From Roseburia sp. (GTDB taxonomy: Bacteria > Bacillota > Clostridia > Lachnospirales > Lachnospiraceae), in contig JAGBEG010000012.1 in assembly GCA_017937095.1 (NCBI GenBank), positions 232,101 through 281,773 on the forward strand: DNA of 49,673 nucleotides. The letters run 5' to 3'. Below are positions 1 to 8,231 of this stretch, in pieces; the first letter of the stretch is position 1, and the number at the start of each line of letters is the position of its first letter. The notes under the pieces were generated by a model. It searched no databases and was not told where the DNA came from. It saw nothing but the letters and a program-made list of their open reading frames with translations. Made by a program: the position numbers and the translations under genes.

Positions 1-237
1 GATTCCCGCAAGCGCCTCCACATCCGCATCTGTCAGCCCCAGTGTAGAAACCACACAAATATCATACAGATTCTGTTCGTCCAGAAACCGGTCCGCGGAA
101 TAGCGCAGATCCTCGCATGCCGCCTTTAAACCCGTAAACATCCCCACACCGAGCGTCGTAATCAGCACAATTGAGAAAAAACGTTTCTTTCCTTTTCGGA
201 TAGCACGCCAGATATCCTTATTATATGCTCTCTTCAT
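1..237 (-). CDS. ABC transporter permease (FtsX/MacB type), N-terminal part only
   Basis: Only the first 79 codons lie in the window; the gene continues beyond the left edge. The ATG at 237 opens a basic N-terminus (MKRAYNKDIWRAIRKGKKR) followed by a hydrophobic first membrane segment (FFSIVLITTLGVGMFTGL) and the start of an extracytoplasmic domain. This is the usual layout of FtsX-family permeases of the MacB/LolC class, where a large periplasmic-facing domain follows the first helix. It starts 18 bases after the stop of the ATPase gene at 256-957 on the same strand, so the two form one transporter. The exported substrate cannot be told. The exact subfamily is uncertain because most of the protein is missing. 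Confidence 0.75.
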   Translation of the reverse strand, partial: MKRAYNKDIWRAIRKGKKRFFSIVLITTLGVGMFTGLKAACEDLRYSADRFLDEQNLYDICVVSTLGLTDADVEALAGI

Positions 238-255
238 ATCCCTACCGCGCCCTTT

Positions 256-957
256 CTACCACTCAATCTCTGCAATCGAAGTCGGGTGCTCATTGCATAC
301 GATCTCCGTTACTCTGCCGCTCTTAAAGCGGATCAGGCGGTCCGCCATCGGTGCAAGCGCCGAGTTGTGTGTAATCAGAAGAACGGTGATCCCGTCCTTG
401 CGGCAGGTATCCTGCAAAAGCTGCAGAATCTGCTTTCCGGTATTGTAGTCGAGCGCTCCGGTCGGCTCGTCACACAACAGAAGCTTGGGGTTCTTCGCCA
501 GTGCACGCGCAATCGACACGCGCTGCTGCTCGCCTCCCGATAGCTGCGCCGGAAAATTGCCCTTGCGCTCAGAAAGTCCGACCTTATCAAGCGTCTCCCC
601 CGCGTCCAGTGAATTTCTGCACACCTGCGCCGCAAGCTCCACATTCTCAAGAGCAGTGAGATTCGGCACAAGATTATAAAACTGGAATACAAAACCGATA
701 TCTGTCCGTCTGTAACCGACAAGCTGCTTTTTGCCGTACCTTGCAATATCGTTGCCGTCTACGAGAATCTCTCCTGAGGTCGGCGTATCCATACCGCCCA
801 AAATATTAAGAGCCGTCGTCTTTCCCGCACCAGAAGACCCGAGGATGACTGCAAGCTCCCCCTTTTCCACCGTAAAGCTCGCATCATTTAACGCCTTGAT
901 GGAGGTTTCCCCTGTAATATACTCTTTCGTTACATGATTAAATTCTATGTAAGACAT
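256..957 (-). CDS. ABC transporter ATP-binding protein (MacB/LolD-type)
   Basis: A 233-residue ATPase subunit with all nucleotide-binding motifs: Walker [10 protein letters not shown] around residues 40-48, Q-loop [18 protein letters not shown], signature LSGGEQQR, Walker [13 protein letters not shown] and switch histidine in LLITHNSAL. The [10 protein letters not shown] stretch and the DEPTGALD box are typical of the MacB/LolD/FtsE class that works with FtsX-like permeases, and the following gene (1-237) begins such a permease. It is divergent from the TetR regulator at 1240-1842, so repression by that regulator is likely. Export of a lipid, peptide or drug is possible; nothing in the sequence narrows it. 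Confidence 0.9.
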   Translation of the reverse strand: MSYIEFNHVTKEYITGETSIKALNDASFTVEKGELAVILGSSGAGKTTALNILGGMDTPTSGEILVDGNDIARYGKKQLVGYRRTDIGFVFQFYNLVPNLTALENVELAAQVCRNSLDAGETLDKVGLSERKGNFPAQLSGGEQQRVSIARALAKNPKLLLCDEPTGALDYNTGKQILQLLQDTCRKDGITVLLITHNSALAPMADRLIRFKSGRVTEIVCNEHPTSIAEIEW

Positions 958-1006
958 TTCCAGCCCCGCCTTTCTTCCAACACTTTCCCGCGAAAATGTT
1001 CTCTTG

Positions 1007-1029
1007 TATACAAGTACTGTTCTTGCATA
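1007..1029. promoter_or_regulatory. candidate TetR operator between divergent genes
   Basis: Inverted repeat with arms TATACAAG and CTTGCATA (7 of 8 positions match) separated by TACTGTT. It lies between the ABC ATPase start (957) and the TetR start (1240). It overlaps a perfect 12-bp palindrome CTTGTATACAAG at 1003-1014. Size and position fit a TetR-family operator; binding is inferred. Confidence 0.35.
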
Positions 1030-1089
1030 TACTTTAAAACCTTCCTGCTGCTTTTATCAATCAACAATGTTGGCGAAAGTGTCGAAAAC

Positions 1090-1118
1090 TTGAAGACAAC
1101 ATGCTGTCGTGTTATTAT
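1090..1118 (+). promoter_or_regulatory. candidate promoter of the TetR gene
   Basis: TTGAAG, a 17-base spacer and TATTAT, reading toward the TetR-family gene. It lies about 120 bases upstream of the chosen ATG. The hexamers are imperfect, so this is moderate evidence only. Confidence 0.4.
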
Positions 1119-1239
1119 AAACACAGTACCAAAAACGTCATGCAGCAATTGATACCCGCACTTTCATTTCTGCATGTCAGAAAGGCAGCGCCCGCGTACC
1201 ATGCAGTATGCCAGTCCCCGGCGCCAAGGTCATTTGATT

Positions 1240-1842
1240 ATGAAAAAACAACCGCAGATTACGGAACAGACAAAAGCGAACTTAAAGGATGCTTTCTGGA
1301 AACTTTATACGGAAAAGCCCATCGAAAGAATTTCCATTAAGGAAATCACCGACCTCGCGGGCTACAACCGCGGCACCTTTTATCTCTACTATAAGGACGT
1401 CTACGACATATTTTCCCAGATTGAGGATGAATTGCTGGACAAGATCAAGACCGTTCTGGACGAGTCTTTGCAGAAAAATGATACTTTTGATCTCTCTGAT
1501 CAGATGGGCGTACTCTTTGAACTGATGCAGACACATTCTCATTATGCTACCGTATTATTAAGCGATCAGGGCGACCCGCGTTTTGTGAGCCGCCTTAAGG
1601 AAATCATATTGCCCCTGCTGAACCGTTACTTTATCTCATCCGAGGGGCACACCGCCTATCAGCAGAATCTGCTGGCGGAATTTTATCTGTCAGGTCTGTT
1701 GGCGTCTGTGAACGTATGGATTTCCGATCCGCAGATGCGCCTGGATGAATTTATTGAGTTTATTGTTACGAGTGTTTTCGGGGGCTCCTGCCAGGCATCC
1801 TGCCCCACTGTTCTTTCAGCATCCGGCGAAAATATGATGTGA
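1240..1842 (+). CDS. TetR/AcrR family transcriptional regulator
   Basis: Starting at the ATG at 1240 the protein has 200 residues, normal for the family. The N-terminal TetR helix-turn-helix is clear: ISIKEITDLAGYNRGTFYLYYKDVYDIF contains the usual TFYxYF/YKD end of the recognition helix. The C-terminal ligand domain (about residues 75-180) is all-helical, of the TetR_C type often seen in Firmicutes next to exporter genes. A longer reading frame begins at 1174, but its extra 22 residues do not look like the family, and an AAGG stretch precedes 1240. It is divergent from the ABC ATPase/permease pair and probably represses it and itself. The ligand is unknown. Confidence 0.88.
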   Translation: MKKQPQITEQTKANLKDAFWKLYTEKPIERISIKEITDLAGYNRGTFYLYYKDVYDIFSQIEDELLDKIKTVLDESLQKNDTFDLSDQMGVLFELMQTHSHYATVLLSDQGDPRFVSRLKEIILPLLNRYFISSEGHTAYQQNLLAEFYLSGLLASVNVWISDPQMRLDEFIEFIVTSVFGGSCQASCPTVLSASGENMM

Positions 1843-1879
1843 CTGTTGATACGTCTCCGAATCTTTACCATGAGATATC

Positions 1880-1908
1880 TTGTTCTTTGCGTTTAAATGA
1901 ATTATAAT
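1880..1908 (+). promoter_or_regulatory. promoter of the first Abi gene
   Basis: TTGTTC, a 17-base spacer and a perfect TATAAT. The start codon at 1938 is 29 bases further on and is preceded by AGGAG at 1927-1931. Confidence 0.65.
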
Positions 1909-1937
1909 CGGTCTATAACAAATTACAGGAGACGTAT

Positions 1938-2921
1938 ATGAGCTATAAAACAACGGATGCTCTGATACGGCATTTACGTGATAACGGAATAGCAATACAG
2001 GGTGCGAAACAGAAACAGCAACTGATAAATACAGGATATTATCACGGCTATAAGGGATATCGTTTTTTCGAAAATGCACAAAGGCGATTACCTTTTACTT
2101 CATATGATGAAGTTTACGCTACGATTCAATATGACTCTGATTTGAAAGCTTTGCTGTATGGAAAAATGATGTTTATTGAGACAGCCGTAAAAAATATTGC
2201 ATTGGAAAGTATCTTGGTAAATGCAAATTCAGAATCCATACAAGCCATGTATGATAAGGTTGTGAGCGGATATAATAATGCGCCGGCTACTGCAACACCG
2301 GAGCAAAAAAGAAAATTACAGCAGAATAAATTAAATCTGCAGAATACAATCCAATCAAATCTTGCATACTCTTACAAAAAGAACAATCCCAAAATAACAC
2401 ACTTTTATAACAATGTAGGGTATTCGGATGTTCCGGTTTGGGCTTTATTTGAAATCATGACAATGGGTGATTTCGGATATTTGCTGTCATGTCTTACATA
2501 TGATGTACGGGATGACATTTCCAGGCGTTTAGGATTAAATGTATGCTGTGATACAAACAGGCAGTTAATATACAAATATATCTACACATTAAAAGATTTG
2601 CGAAATGCGATTGCACATAATGCTGTAGTTTTTGATACCAGATTTCGGAATATTGATCCGACCAATGCAATGAAACAGTGTTTAAAACTTGAGATTGGAT
2701 TGCCGTATGTAAATTTCAAGACGATAGGGGACTATATTGTACTTATGTGCTACTATATGAAGCTTCTTAAGGTATCAAAGACAGAAATAAATTCATTCAT
2801 CCGGGAATTTGAAAAAATAACAAATCATTACAGGCAAGCTGTTAATTCTGCTGTTGCAGCAATAGTAATTCACCCTGATTTAACAGCAAGAATGAACATA
2901 TTGAAAAAACAGCGTATATAA
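1938..2921 (+). CDS. Abi family protein (Abi_2/AbiD/AbiF type, HEPN)
   Basis: A 327-residue protein with the Abi_2 family layout. The N-terminal segment (LIRHLRDNGIAIQGAKQKQQLINTGYYHGYKGYRFFE) matches the typical helical start in which the protein reads 'L..RG......A...L...GYY.L.GY..'. The C-terminal half carries LKDLRNAIAHN, an R-x4-H motif (R222, H227) that is the HEPN ribonuclease signature. Such proteins are abortive-infection toxins of phage defence, thought to cleave RNA. The gene has its own strong promoter and is AT-richer than its neighbours, which suggests transfer as a defence cargo gene. No protein antitoxin is adjacent; a small structured RNA candidate follows directly (2958-3025). 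Target and trigger are unknown. Confidence 0.85.
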   Translation: MSYKTTDALIRHLRDNGIAIQGAKQKQQLINTGYYHGYKGYRFFENAQRRLPFTSYDEVYATIQYDSDLKALLYGKMMFIETAVKNIALESILVNANSESIQAMYDKVVSGYNNAPATATPEQKRKLQQNKLNLQNTIQSNLAYSYKKNNPKITHFYNNVGYSDVPVWALFEIMTMGDFGYLLSCLTYDVRDDISRRLGLNVCCDTNRQLIYKYIYTLKDLRNAIAHNAVVFDTRFRNIDPTNAMKQCLKLEIGLPYVNFKTIGDYIVLMCYYMKLLKVSKTEINSFIREFEKITNHYRQAVNSAVAAIVIHPDLTARMNILKKQRI

Positions 2922-2922
2922 C

Positions 2923-2951
2923 TTGCATTTTTTCAATATCTGTTGTATAGT
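2923..2951 (+). promoter_or_regulatory. promoter immediately downstream of the Abi stop codon
   Basis: TTGCAT, an exact 17-base spacer and TATAGT (with TATAAAT overlapping). It begins one base after the Abi stop codon and has no downstream gene on this strand, only the hairpin region at 2958-3025. It therefore appears to drive a short RNA. Confidence 0.5.
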
Positions 2952-2957
2952 ATAAAT

Positions 2958-3025
2958 ACTAATTGGGGTATACATTTGCGGATGTATACTTAAGAGAGCC
3001 GGAGCAATCCGGCTCTCTTGTGTTA
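2958..3025 (+). ncRNA. candidate Abi-associated structured small RNA
   Basis: About 65 bases that can fold into two consecutive perfect hairpins. The first, 2968-2989, has an 8-bp stem GTATACAT/ATGTATAC and a 6-base loop. The second, 2992-3019, has a 12-bp stem AAGAGAGCCGGA/TCCGGCTCTCTT closed by a GCAA tetraloop and is followed by TTGTGTTAT, a weak terminator tail. A promoter sits directly upstream (2923-2951). From memory, AbiF-type HEPN genes are known to be accompanied by conserved small RNAs; whether this RNA belongs to that class needs a covariance search. The alternative is a plain terminator of the Abi gene. Confidence 0.45.
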
Positions 3026-3047
3026 TAAATCCAAATGAATATACGTT

Positions 3048-4739
3048 TTATTCCGTAGTCCCCTGCATCGCCTCGTAATCCACTTCGCCGGTTCTTATCT
3101 TTACCACGTTTCTTACATCATAGATGAATATTTTCCCATCTCCGATATGACCCGTATAAAGAACCTTGCGTGCCGTATCTACCACAGTCTGTACCGGCAC
3201 CTTTGCCAGCACGATTTCGACTTTGATTTTCGGCAGCATTTTTACCTCGACCCTGGAACCTCTGTAATACTCCGTCTGCCCTTTCTGCATACCGCAGCCT
3301 GCCACCTGTGAAACAGTCATTCCCGTCACGCCGATTGCGTTCATCGCCTCTTTTAAGGCGTCGAATTTGGACTGCTTCATCAAAATTTCAACCTTTGTCA
3401 GACCGCTCTCTGATGCGCCAAACATATTGCCCGCAGGCAGTACCGGAACCGCCGAATCCACAGACACCGCTTCCGAATCCGAACCGGCGGCAAGCAGCTC
3501 CCTGTAATCACTTGTAACGAAATCCCCGTAAGCGCTAATCAAGCCATGCTCATTGCGGTCAAGTCCTTCCACTTCCTCCTTTTCGCTGACGCGAAGTCCG
3601 ACTGTCGCTTTGATACACCAGAATACCACCGTCATGCAGACTAAAGTAAAGACAACCACTGCTGCCGACCCGAGTAATTGTGTCAGGAAAAAATCTGCTT
3701 TTCCGCAATAAAAGAGCCCCCTGTCACTCGCAAGCAATCCGGTAAGCAGCGTTCCTAAAATTCCGCAGAAACCGTGAACTCCGACCGCCCCTACCGGATC
3801 GTCGACTTTAAAGACACGATCCACCAATTCTATTGCATTTACTACGACAATTCCTGCCAGAAGCCCGGTCAGGAATGCCCCCGCAGGCGTCACAAGATCG
3901 CACCCCGCGGTAATCGCCACAAGTCCGGCGAGAAGACCGTTCAAGGTCATGCTGACGTCCGGCTTTTTATATTTTATTTTGCTGGTAAGCATTGCTGCGA
4001 CCGCGGATGTAGCGGCTGCCAGCGTGGTATTTAAAAAGATTTTACCGGCATTCGTTACGATGTCCTCCCCCTCCATACACAGAGTAGAGCCACCGTTAAA
4101 TCCGTACCAGCCAAACCACAAAATCAGGATTCCCAACGCCCCAAGCGTGACATTATGCCCCGGCAGCGCTCTGGATTTTCCGTCTTTGCCGTACTTTCCG
4201 ATTCTCGGTCCTAAGATCTTAGCCCCTGCCAGAGCAGACATCCCGCCCAAAGTATGGACTACCGTTCCCCCTGCAAAATCATGAAAGCCCATTGCCTTAA
4301 GCCAGCCGTTTCCCCAGATCCAATGCCCTATAATCGGGTAAATAAGCATTGAGATAACAATACTGTAAATACAGTACGCCATAAATTTGGTCCGCTCTGC
4401 CATGGCCCCCGATACGATCGTTGCCGCCGTAGCGCAAAACGCAATCTGATAGAATACAAATGCATACAGTGAAATCCCCTCCGGCAGGACTGCGCTGTAT
4501 GTATCCCGTATAAACAGATCCAGACTGCCGATAAACGGGTTTCCGTCTCCGTACATGATACCAAATCCGATCATCCAGAATACCGGTGCGCCAATGCAGA
4601 TATCGATCACATTTTTCATCACAATATTTCCTGCATTCTTCGCTCTGGTAAATCCTGTCTCCAACATCGCGAACCCCGCCTGCATAAACAGCACGAGCGC
4701 ACCGCACAACAGCATCCACATGGTACTTATTGACGACAT
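3048..4739 (-). CDS. amt: ammonium transporter fused to a PII (GlnB/GlnK) domain
   Basis: A 563-residue inner-membrane protein. Residues 1 to about 400 form the Amt/Rh channel with about eleven helices: FAMLETGFTRAKN in the first helices, the first pore histidine in FAGGTVVHTLGG and the second in VGAVGVHGFCG. After a roughly 45-residue linker, residues 447-563 form a complete PII domain: LTKVEILMKQSKFDALKEAM at its start, a T-loop GQTEYYRGSRVEV, and the C-terminal signature TGHIGDGKIFIYDV with KIRTGE. Normally Amt and GlnK are separate and PII plugs the channel when nitrogen is plentiful; here the regulator is built in. It is the last gene of the deaminase/nucleoside-transporter operon (17-base gap), which ties ammonium release to ammonium handling. 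AGGAGG precedes the start. Confidence 0.95.
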   Translation of the reverse strand: MSSISTMWMLLCGALVLFMQAGFAMLETGFTRAKNAGNIVMKNVIDICIGAPVFWMIGFGIMYGDGNPFIGSLDLFIRDTYSAVLPEGISLYAFVFYQIAFCATAATIVSGAMAERTKFMAYCIYSIVISMLIYPIIGHWIWGNGWLKAMGFHDFAGGTVVHTLGGMSALAGAKILGPRIGKYGKDGKSRALPGHNVTLGALGILILWFGWYGFNGGSTLCMEGEDIVTNAGKIFLNTTLAAATSAVAAMLTSKIKYKKPDVSMTLNGLLAGLVAITAGCDLVTPAGAFLTGLLAGIVVVNAIELVDRVFKVDDPVGAVGVHGFCGILGTLLTGLLASDRGLFYCGKADFFLTQLLGSAAVVVFTLVCMTVVFWCIKATVGLRVSEKEEVEGLDRNEHGLISAYGDFVTSDYRELLAAGSDSEAVSVDSAVPVLPAGNMFGASESGLTKVEILMKQSKFDALKEAMNAIGVTGMTVSQVAGCGMQKGQTEYYRGSRVEVKMLPKIKVEIVLAKVPVQTVVDTARKVLYTGHIGDGKIFIYDVRNVVKIRTGEVDYEAMQGTTE

Positions 4740-4756
4740 TTCGCTTCCTCCTTTCT

Positions 4757-5641
4757 CTATCTGGCTTCTCTTATATATGGCTTTCCATTCGCTTTCGGTT
4801 CAGACCCCGGCTTCATAAAAAATGACAATGCAAGCAGGGTACACAAATACGGAAGCATCTGTAAAAACTGATATGGGATGGAAGCGTCCGCCACCTGTAA
4901 GCGAAGCTGCAATGCGTCTAAGAACGCGAAAAAGGTACATGCCAGCAACACGCCCCTGGGCTTCCATTTTCCGAAAATAACCGCCGCCAGCGCGATATAT
5001 CCCCGCCCGGACACGATTCCGCCCACATAAGAAGTAATATATACGTTGGTCAGATACGCCCCTGCCAGACCGCAGAGAATCCCGTTCACACAGCATGCGA
5101 GATATTTCTTTTTCTGAATATTGATGCCAAGCGTCTCCGCTGCCCGCGGGTATTCACCGACTGCCCGGAATGCAAGCCCGGATTTTGTCTTGTACAGATA
5201 GAACCATATCAGTACGACTGCCGCCAGAGAAATCCCCAGCACAAAATAATTGTCTGCAATCACAGACTGCATCTGACCGGACTGGGATTTGGAAACCGTC
5301 GTATAGACAAGAGACGCAAGCGCCATTCCCAGAATATTCATTGCATTTCCCACAATGACCTGATCCGCATTCAACTGAATCGTGAGGAACGCATAGATCA
5401 TATTTACAAGCAGACCGGATACTATCCCTGCTAACATGCCCAGATACGGATTCTGTGTAAAATAAGATGCGACAAAGCCCATGATCGCTCCGACAGACAT
5501 AATACCTTCCAGACCGATGTTAGTAAGACCGCACCGCTCGGAAAACATCTCTCCGGTTGCTCCAAGCAGCAAAGGCGGCAGCATTCGCAACGCCGCAATC
5601 AACAAACCGCTCAAAAATGCTACGGACAATATACTGCTCAT
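4757..5641 (-). CDS. nucleoside-type ABC transporter permease (NupQ/YufQ-like)
   Basis: Membrane permease of the BPD_transp_2 family, 294 residues from the ATG at 5641. The family-typical segment MFSERCGLTNIGLEGIMSVGA near residues 30-50 and the later AFRAVGEYPRAAETLGINIQKKKY, which contacts the ATPase, are both present. An upstream start at 5668 is possible, but AAGGAGG lies 8 bases before 5641 and the stop of the preceding permease overlaps that ATG (ATGA), so 5641 is preferred. It works with the second permease, dual ATPase and BMP lipoprotein upstream to import nucleosides or nucleobases. Confidence 0.9.
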   Translation of the reverse strand: MSSILSVAFLSGLLIAALRMLPPLLLGATGEMFSERCGLTNIGLEGIMSVGAIMGFVASYFTQNPYLGMLAGIVSGLLVNMIYAFLTIQLNADQVIVGNAMNILGMALASLVYTTVSKSQSGQMQSVIADNYFVLGISLAAVVLIWFYLYKTKSGLAFRAVGEYPRAAETLGINIQKKKYLACCVNGILCGLAGAYLTNVYITSYVGGIVSGRGYIALAAVIFGKWKPRGVLLACTFFAFLDALQLRLQVADASIPYQFLQMLPYLCTLLALSFFMKPGSEPKANGKPYIREAR

Positions 5642-6708
5642 TCCTTTTCCTCCTTTCCCTTTTTCCATGCCAGCTTCTTAAAAAAGTTCCGCTCGACTAA
5701 CACGCTTCCCGCCACTACAAAGAAAATAATCATACTCTGGATGATATCGGCAATGGAAGACGGTACATTCGTCATCAGCTCCATAGAATTTGACCCTACG
5801 TTCAGCGCTGCAAAAAACAGTGCCGCAAGTACCGCACCGATGGGATTTAACTGACCGATCAACGCAACTGCGATTCCGTCAAATCCGTAATCTGCGCAAA
5901 AGCCGCTCTGAATCCGGTATTGTGTTCCAAGCAGCTCTATCGTACCGGCAAGACCGCCGATCGCGCCTGAAACTGCCATGGATGCGACCATATATTTCTT
6001 AACATTGATGCCGTTGCATTCCGCAGCCACCGCATTCATTCCGACCGCCCTGAATTTCGCTCCCCAGGCGGTCTTATACAAAACATAGTATACGATCGCC
6101 GCGCACAGCAGTGCGATGATGATTCCGACATGAAGCCGTGTTCCTCCTACCAGAATCGGAAGTCTCGCTGTCTCGACAACTTTTTCGGTCTGGGGAATCT
6201 TGCTCGATTCCGCTGCCAGCGGGACAGTATACAAATAATCCGCCAGATACAGCGCAATGTAATTCATCAGCAGCGTGGAAACGATCTCATTCACCTTCCG
6301 GTACGCTTTTAATGCGCCGGCGATCGCACCCCAGATAGCGCCGACAAGCATACCTGTCAGGATGTCTCCCACTGCCACGACCACGCCCGGCATGTTCTTA
6401 AAAGCGTCGACAAACCATGCCGCCGCTATTGCGCCCATGATAAGCTGTCCGTCCACACCTATGGTAAATACTCCGCTTCGATATGCAAATGTAACGGCGA
6501 GTCCCGTTAAGATCAGCGGGACGGCAATCACGAATAACTCACAGATATTATTCATAGAGCCGAACGCTCCGCGCATCATATACGAATACGCTTCCATCGC
6601 ATTATTTCCGGTAAGCTCTATGACAAAGATTCCGATGATCATCGCCGCGACCGCAGATATGACCGGTACGGCAATCTTTTTGAGCGGTTTAGCTATCGCA
6701 TCTTTCAT
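5638..6708 (-). CDS. nucleoside-type ABC transporter permease (NupP/YufP-like)
   Basis: A 356-residue permease with about ten helices. It contains YRSGVFTIGVDGQLIMGAIAA, the conserved segment of BMP-dependent nucleoside permeases, and AKFRAVGMNAVAAECNGINVKKY as the coupling loop. It overlaps the ATPase gene by 20 bases at its start and the second permease by 4 bases (ATGA) at its end, a translationally coupled order lipoprotein-ATPase-permease-permease that is standard for this transporter type. GGGAGG precedes the start. Substrate is probably a purine nucleoside or base given the neighbouring deaminase and PucR genes; this is inference. Confidence 0.9.
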   Translation of the reverse strand: MKDAIAKPLKKIAVPVISAVAAMIIGIFVIELTGNNAMEAYSYMMRGAFGSMNNICELFVIAVPLILTGLAVTFAYRSGVFTIGVDGQLIMGAIAAAWFVDAFKNMPGVVVAVGDILTGMLVGAIWGAIAGALKAYRKVNEIVSTLLMNYIALYLADYLYTVPLAAESSKIPQTEKVVETARLPILVGGTRLHVGIIIALLCAAIVYYVLYKTAWGAKFRAVGMNAVAAECNGINVKKYMVASMAVSGAIGGLAGTIELLGTQYRIQSGFCADYGFDGIAVALIGQLNPIGAVLAALFFAALNVGSNSMELMTNVPSSIADIIQSMIIFFVVAGSVLVERNFFKKLAWKKGKEEKE

Positions 6709-8209
6709 ATTCCCTGCCTCCCATCATTGAAGATATTTTATTCATATCCGGATTATCTCCCGGCACTTCACCCATGATCTTCCCTTCAAACATTACAATA
6801 ATCCGGTCAGCCACCTTCATCACCTCGTCGATATCTGCCGACACTACCACGACCGCGCTCCCCGCATCCCGCGCCTTAATTAAGCTGTCATGAATAAAAT
6901 TCGTTGCACCGATATCAAGCCCTCTCGTCGGATGCATTGCGACAATGAATTTCGGATGCCGCTCCAGTTCCCGTGCAAGGATAATCTTCTGCTGGTTTCC
7001 TCCCGAGAGATTTCTCGCTTCCTCCTCGATCGAGGAGCACCGGATATCATACTTTTCCTTCATCTCCTCCCCGTATTTTCGTATATTTTTCTTTAATAAG
7101 AATTTTCCTGACGCCTTTGAAAAACGGGCGTCCTCCATATCCTTTAATACAATGTTGTCCTTGATATCCATATCTCCGATCAGTCCCATTTTATTTCTGT
7201 CTTCCGGGATATGCGCCACACCGTTTCTGATAAAATCAATGATCCGGTATTGTCCGGCGTCTTTTCCTTCATAGATGCGCTTTCCCTCTTCCGGCCTTTT
7301 GATTCCGGTCAGAATCTCCGCCAACTGGCTCTGCCCGTTTCCGTCGACCCCTGCCACACCAAGAATTTCTCCCCTGTGCACCTTCAGGCTTACCTGATTT
7401 AAGCCGCCATGTTTGCTCTCCTTATGATAAGATACATTCTGCAGTTCATAGATTACCCCGCCTTTGCCCGGCACTTTCTCATACGCCCGGGAGACCACCT
7501 TTTCACCCACCATAAGATTCGCTAACTCTTCCGCCGAATACGCGTCTGCGTCTACGGTTGTAATCGTCTGTCCCCGTCGAAGCACTGTGATTTTGTCCGA
7601 AATCTGCATGACTTCTTTTAGCTTATGCGAAATAAAAATGACGGATTTGTTCCTTTCGGTCAGCTTTTTTATGATACGGAACAGTCCCTGCGCCTCCTCA
7701 TCGGTCAGTACTGCCGTCGGCTCATCCAGGATTAAAAGCTCGGCATCATTGTAAAGCGCCTTTATGATTTCCACCTTCTGCTGCTGTCCGACAGACAGGT
7801 TGTTTACCATTTCATGAAGATCGACCTTCAGGTCGTACATCTCCTCAATTTCCATTACTTTCTTCGTCACTTCCGCCGCGTCCAGAAGCACGCCTTTTTC
7901 TCCCAGCGCGCACAGCATAATATTTTCCAGTACGCTCATTGCTTCGACCAGCATGAAATGCTGGTGTACCATCGCAATTCCAATGCTTCTTGCCGTCTGT
8001 GGAGAATCCATATGCCATTCACAATCCTTATACACGATTTCTCCGGAAGTCGGTTCATATAATCCGCATAGAATATTCATCAGCGTGCTCTTTCCCGCTC
8101 CGTTCTCCCCCAGCAGGGTATGGACTTCTCCATACCCCACCTTCAGGTCAACATCACGCAGCGCGCAAAAGTCACCAAACTTTTTCGTTATTTTAATAAG
8201 TTCCAGCAT
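6689..8209 (-). CDS. dual-domain ABC ATPase of a BMP-type nucleoside importer (NupO/YufO-like)
   Basis: A 506-residue protein with two ABC domains. The N-terminal half has Walker A LLGENGAGKST, signature LSVGQQQKVEI and Walker B LLILDEPTAVLT. The C-terminal half has a degenerate Walker A (GVAGVDGNGQSQLAEILTG), signature LSGGNQQKII and a Walker B region (FIVAMHPTRGLD) in which the usual DEPT is replaced by MHPT. A degenerate second site is normal for the RbsA/YufO group. It energises the two downstream permeases. It starts 22 bases after the stop of the substrate-binding lipoprotein gene. Confidence 0.92.
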   Translation of the reverse strand: MLELIKITKKFGDFCALRDVDLKVGYGEVHTLLGENGAGKSTLMNILCGLYEPTSGEIVYKDCEWHMDSPQTARSIGIAMVHQHFMLVEAMSVLENIMLCALGEKGVLLDAAEVTKKVMEIEEMYDLKVDLHEMVNNLSVGQQQKVEIIKALYNDAELLILDEPTAVLTDEEAQGLFRIIKKLTERNKSVIFISHKLKEVMQISDKITVLRRGQTITTVDADAYSAEELANLMVGEKVVSRAYEKVPGKGGVIYELQNVSYHKESKHGGLNQVSLKVHRGEILGVAGVDGNGQSQLAEILTGIKRPEEGKRIYEGKDAGQYRIIDFIRNGVAHIPEDRNKMGLIGDMDIKDNIVLKDMEDARFSKASGKFLLKKNIRKYGEEMKEKYDIRCSSIEEEARNLSGGNQQKIILARELERHPKFIVAMHPTRGLDIGATNFIHDSLIKARDAGSAVVVVSADIDEVMKVADRIIVMFEGKIMGEVPGDNPDMNKISSMMGGREYERCDS

Positions 8210-8231
8210 ATGTCATCTCATCCTCTCTGTT

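Noticed and set aside
2992-3019. Terminator of the Amt-PII operon on the minus strand
   Set aside because: On that strand the hairpin is followed by TTAAGTATAC, a poor U-tract, and the element has its own plus-strand promoter; bidirectional use cannot be excluded.
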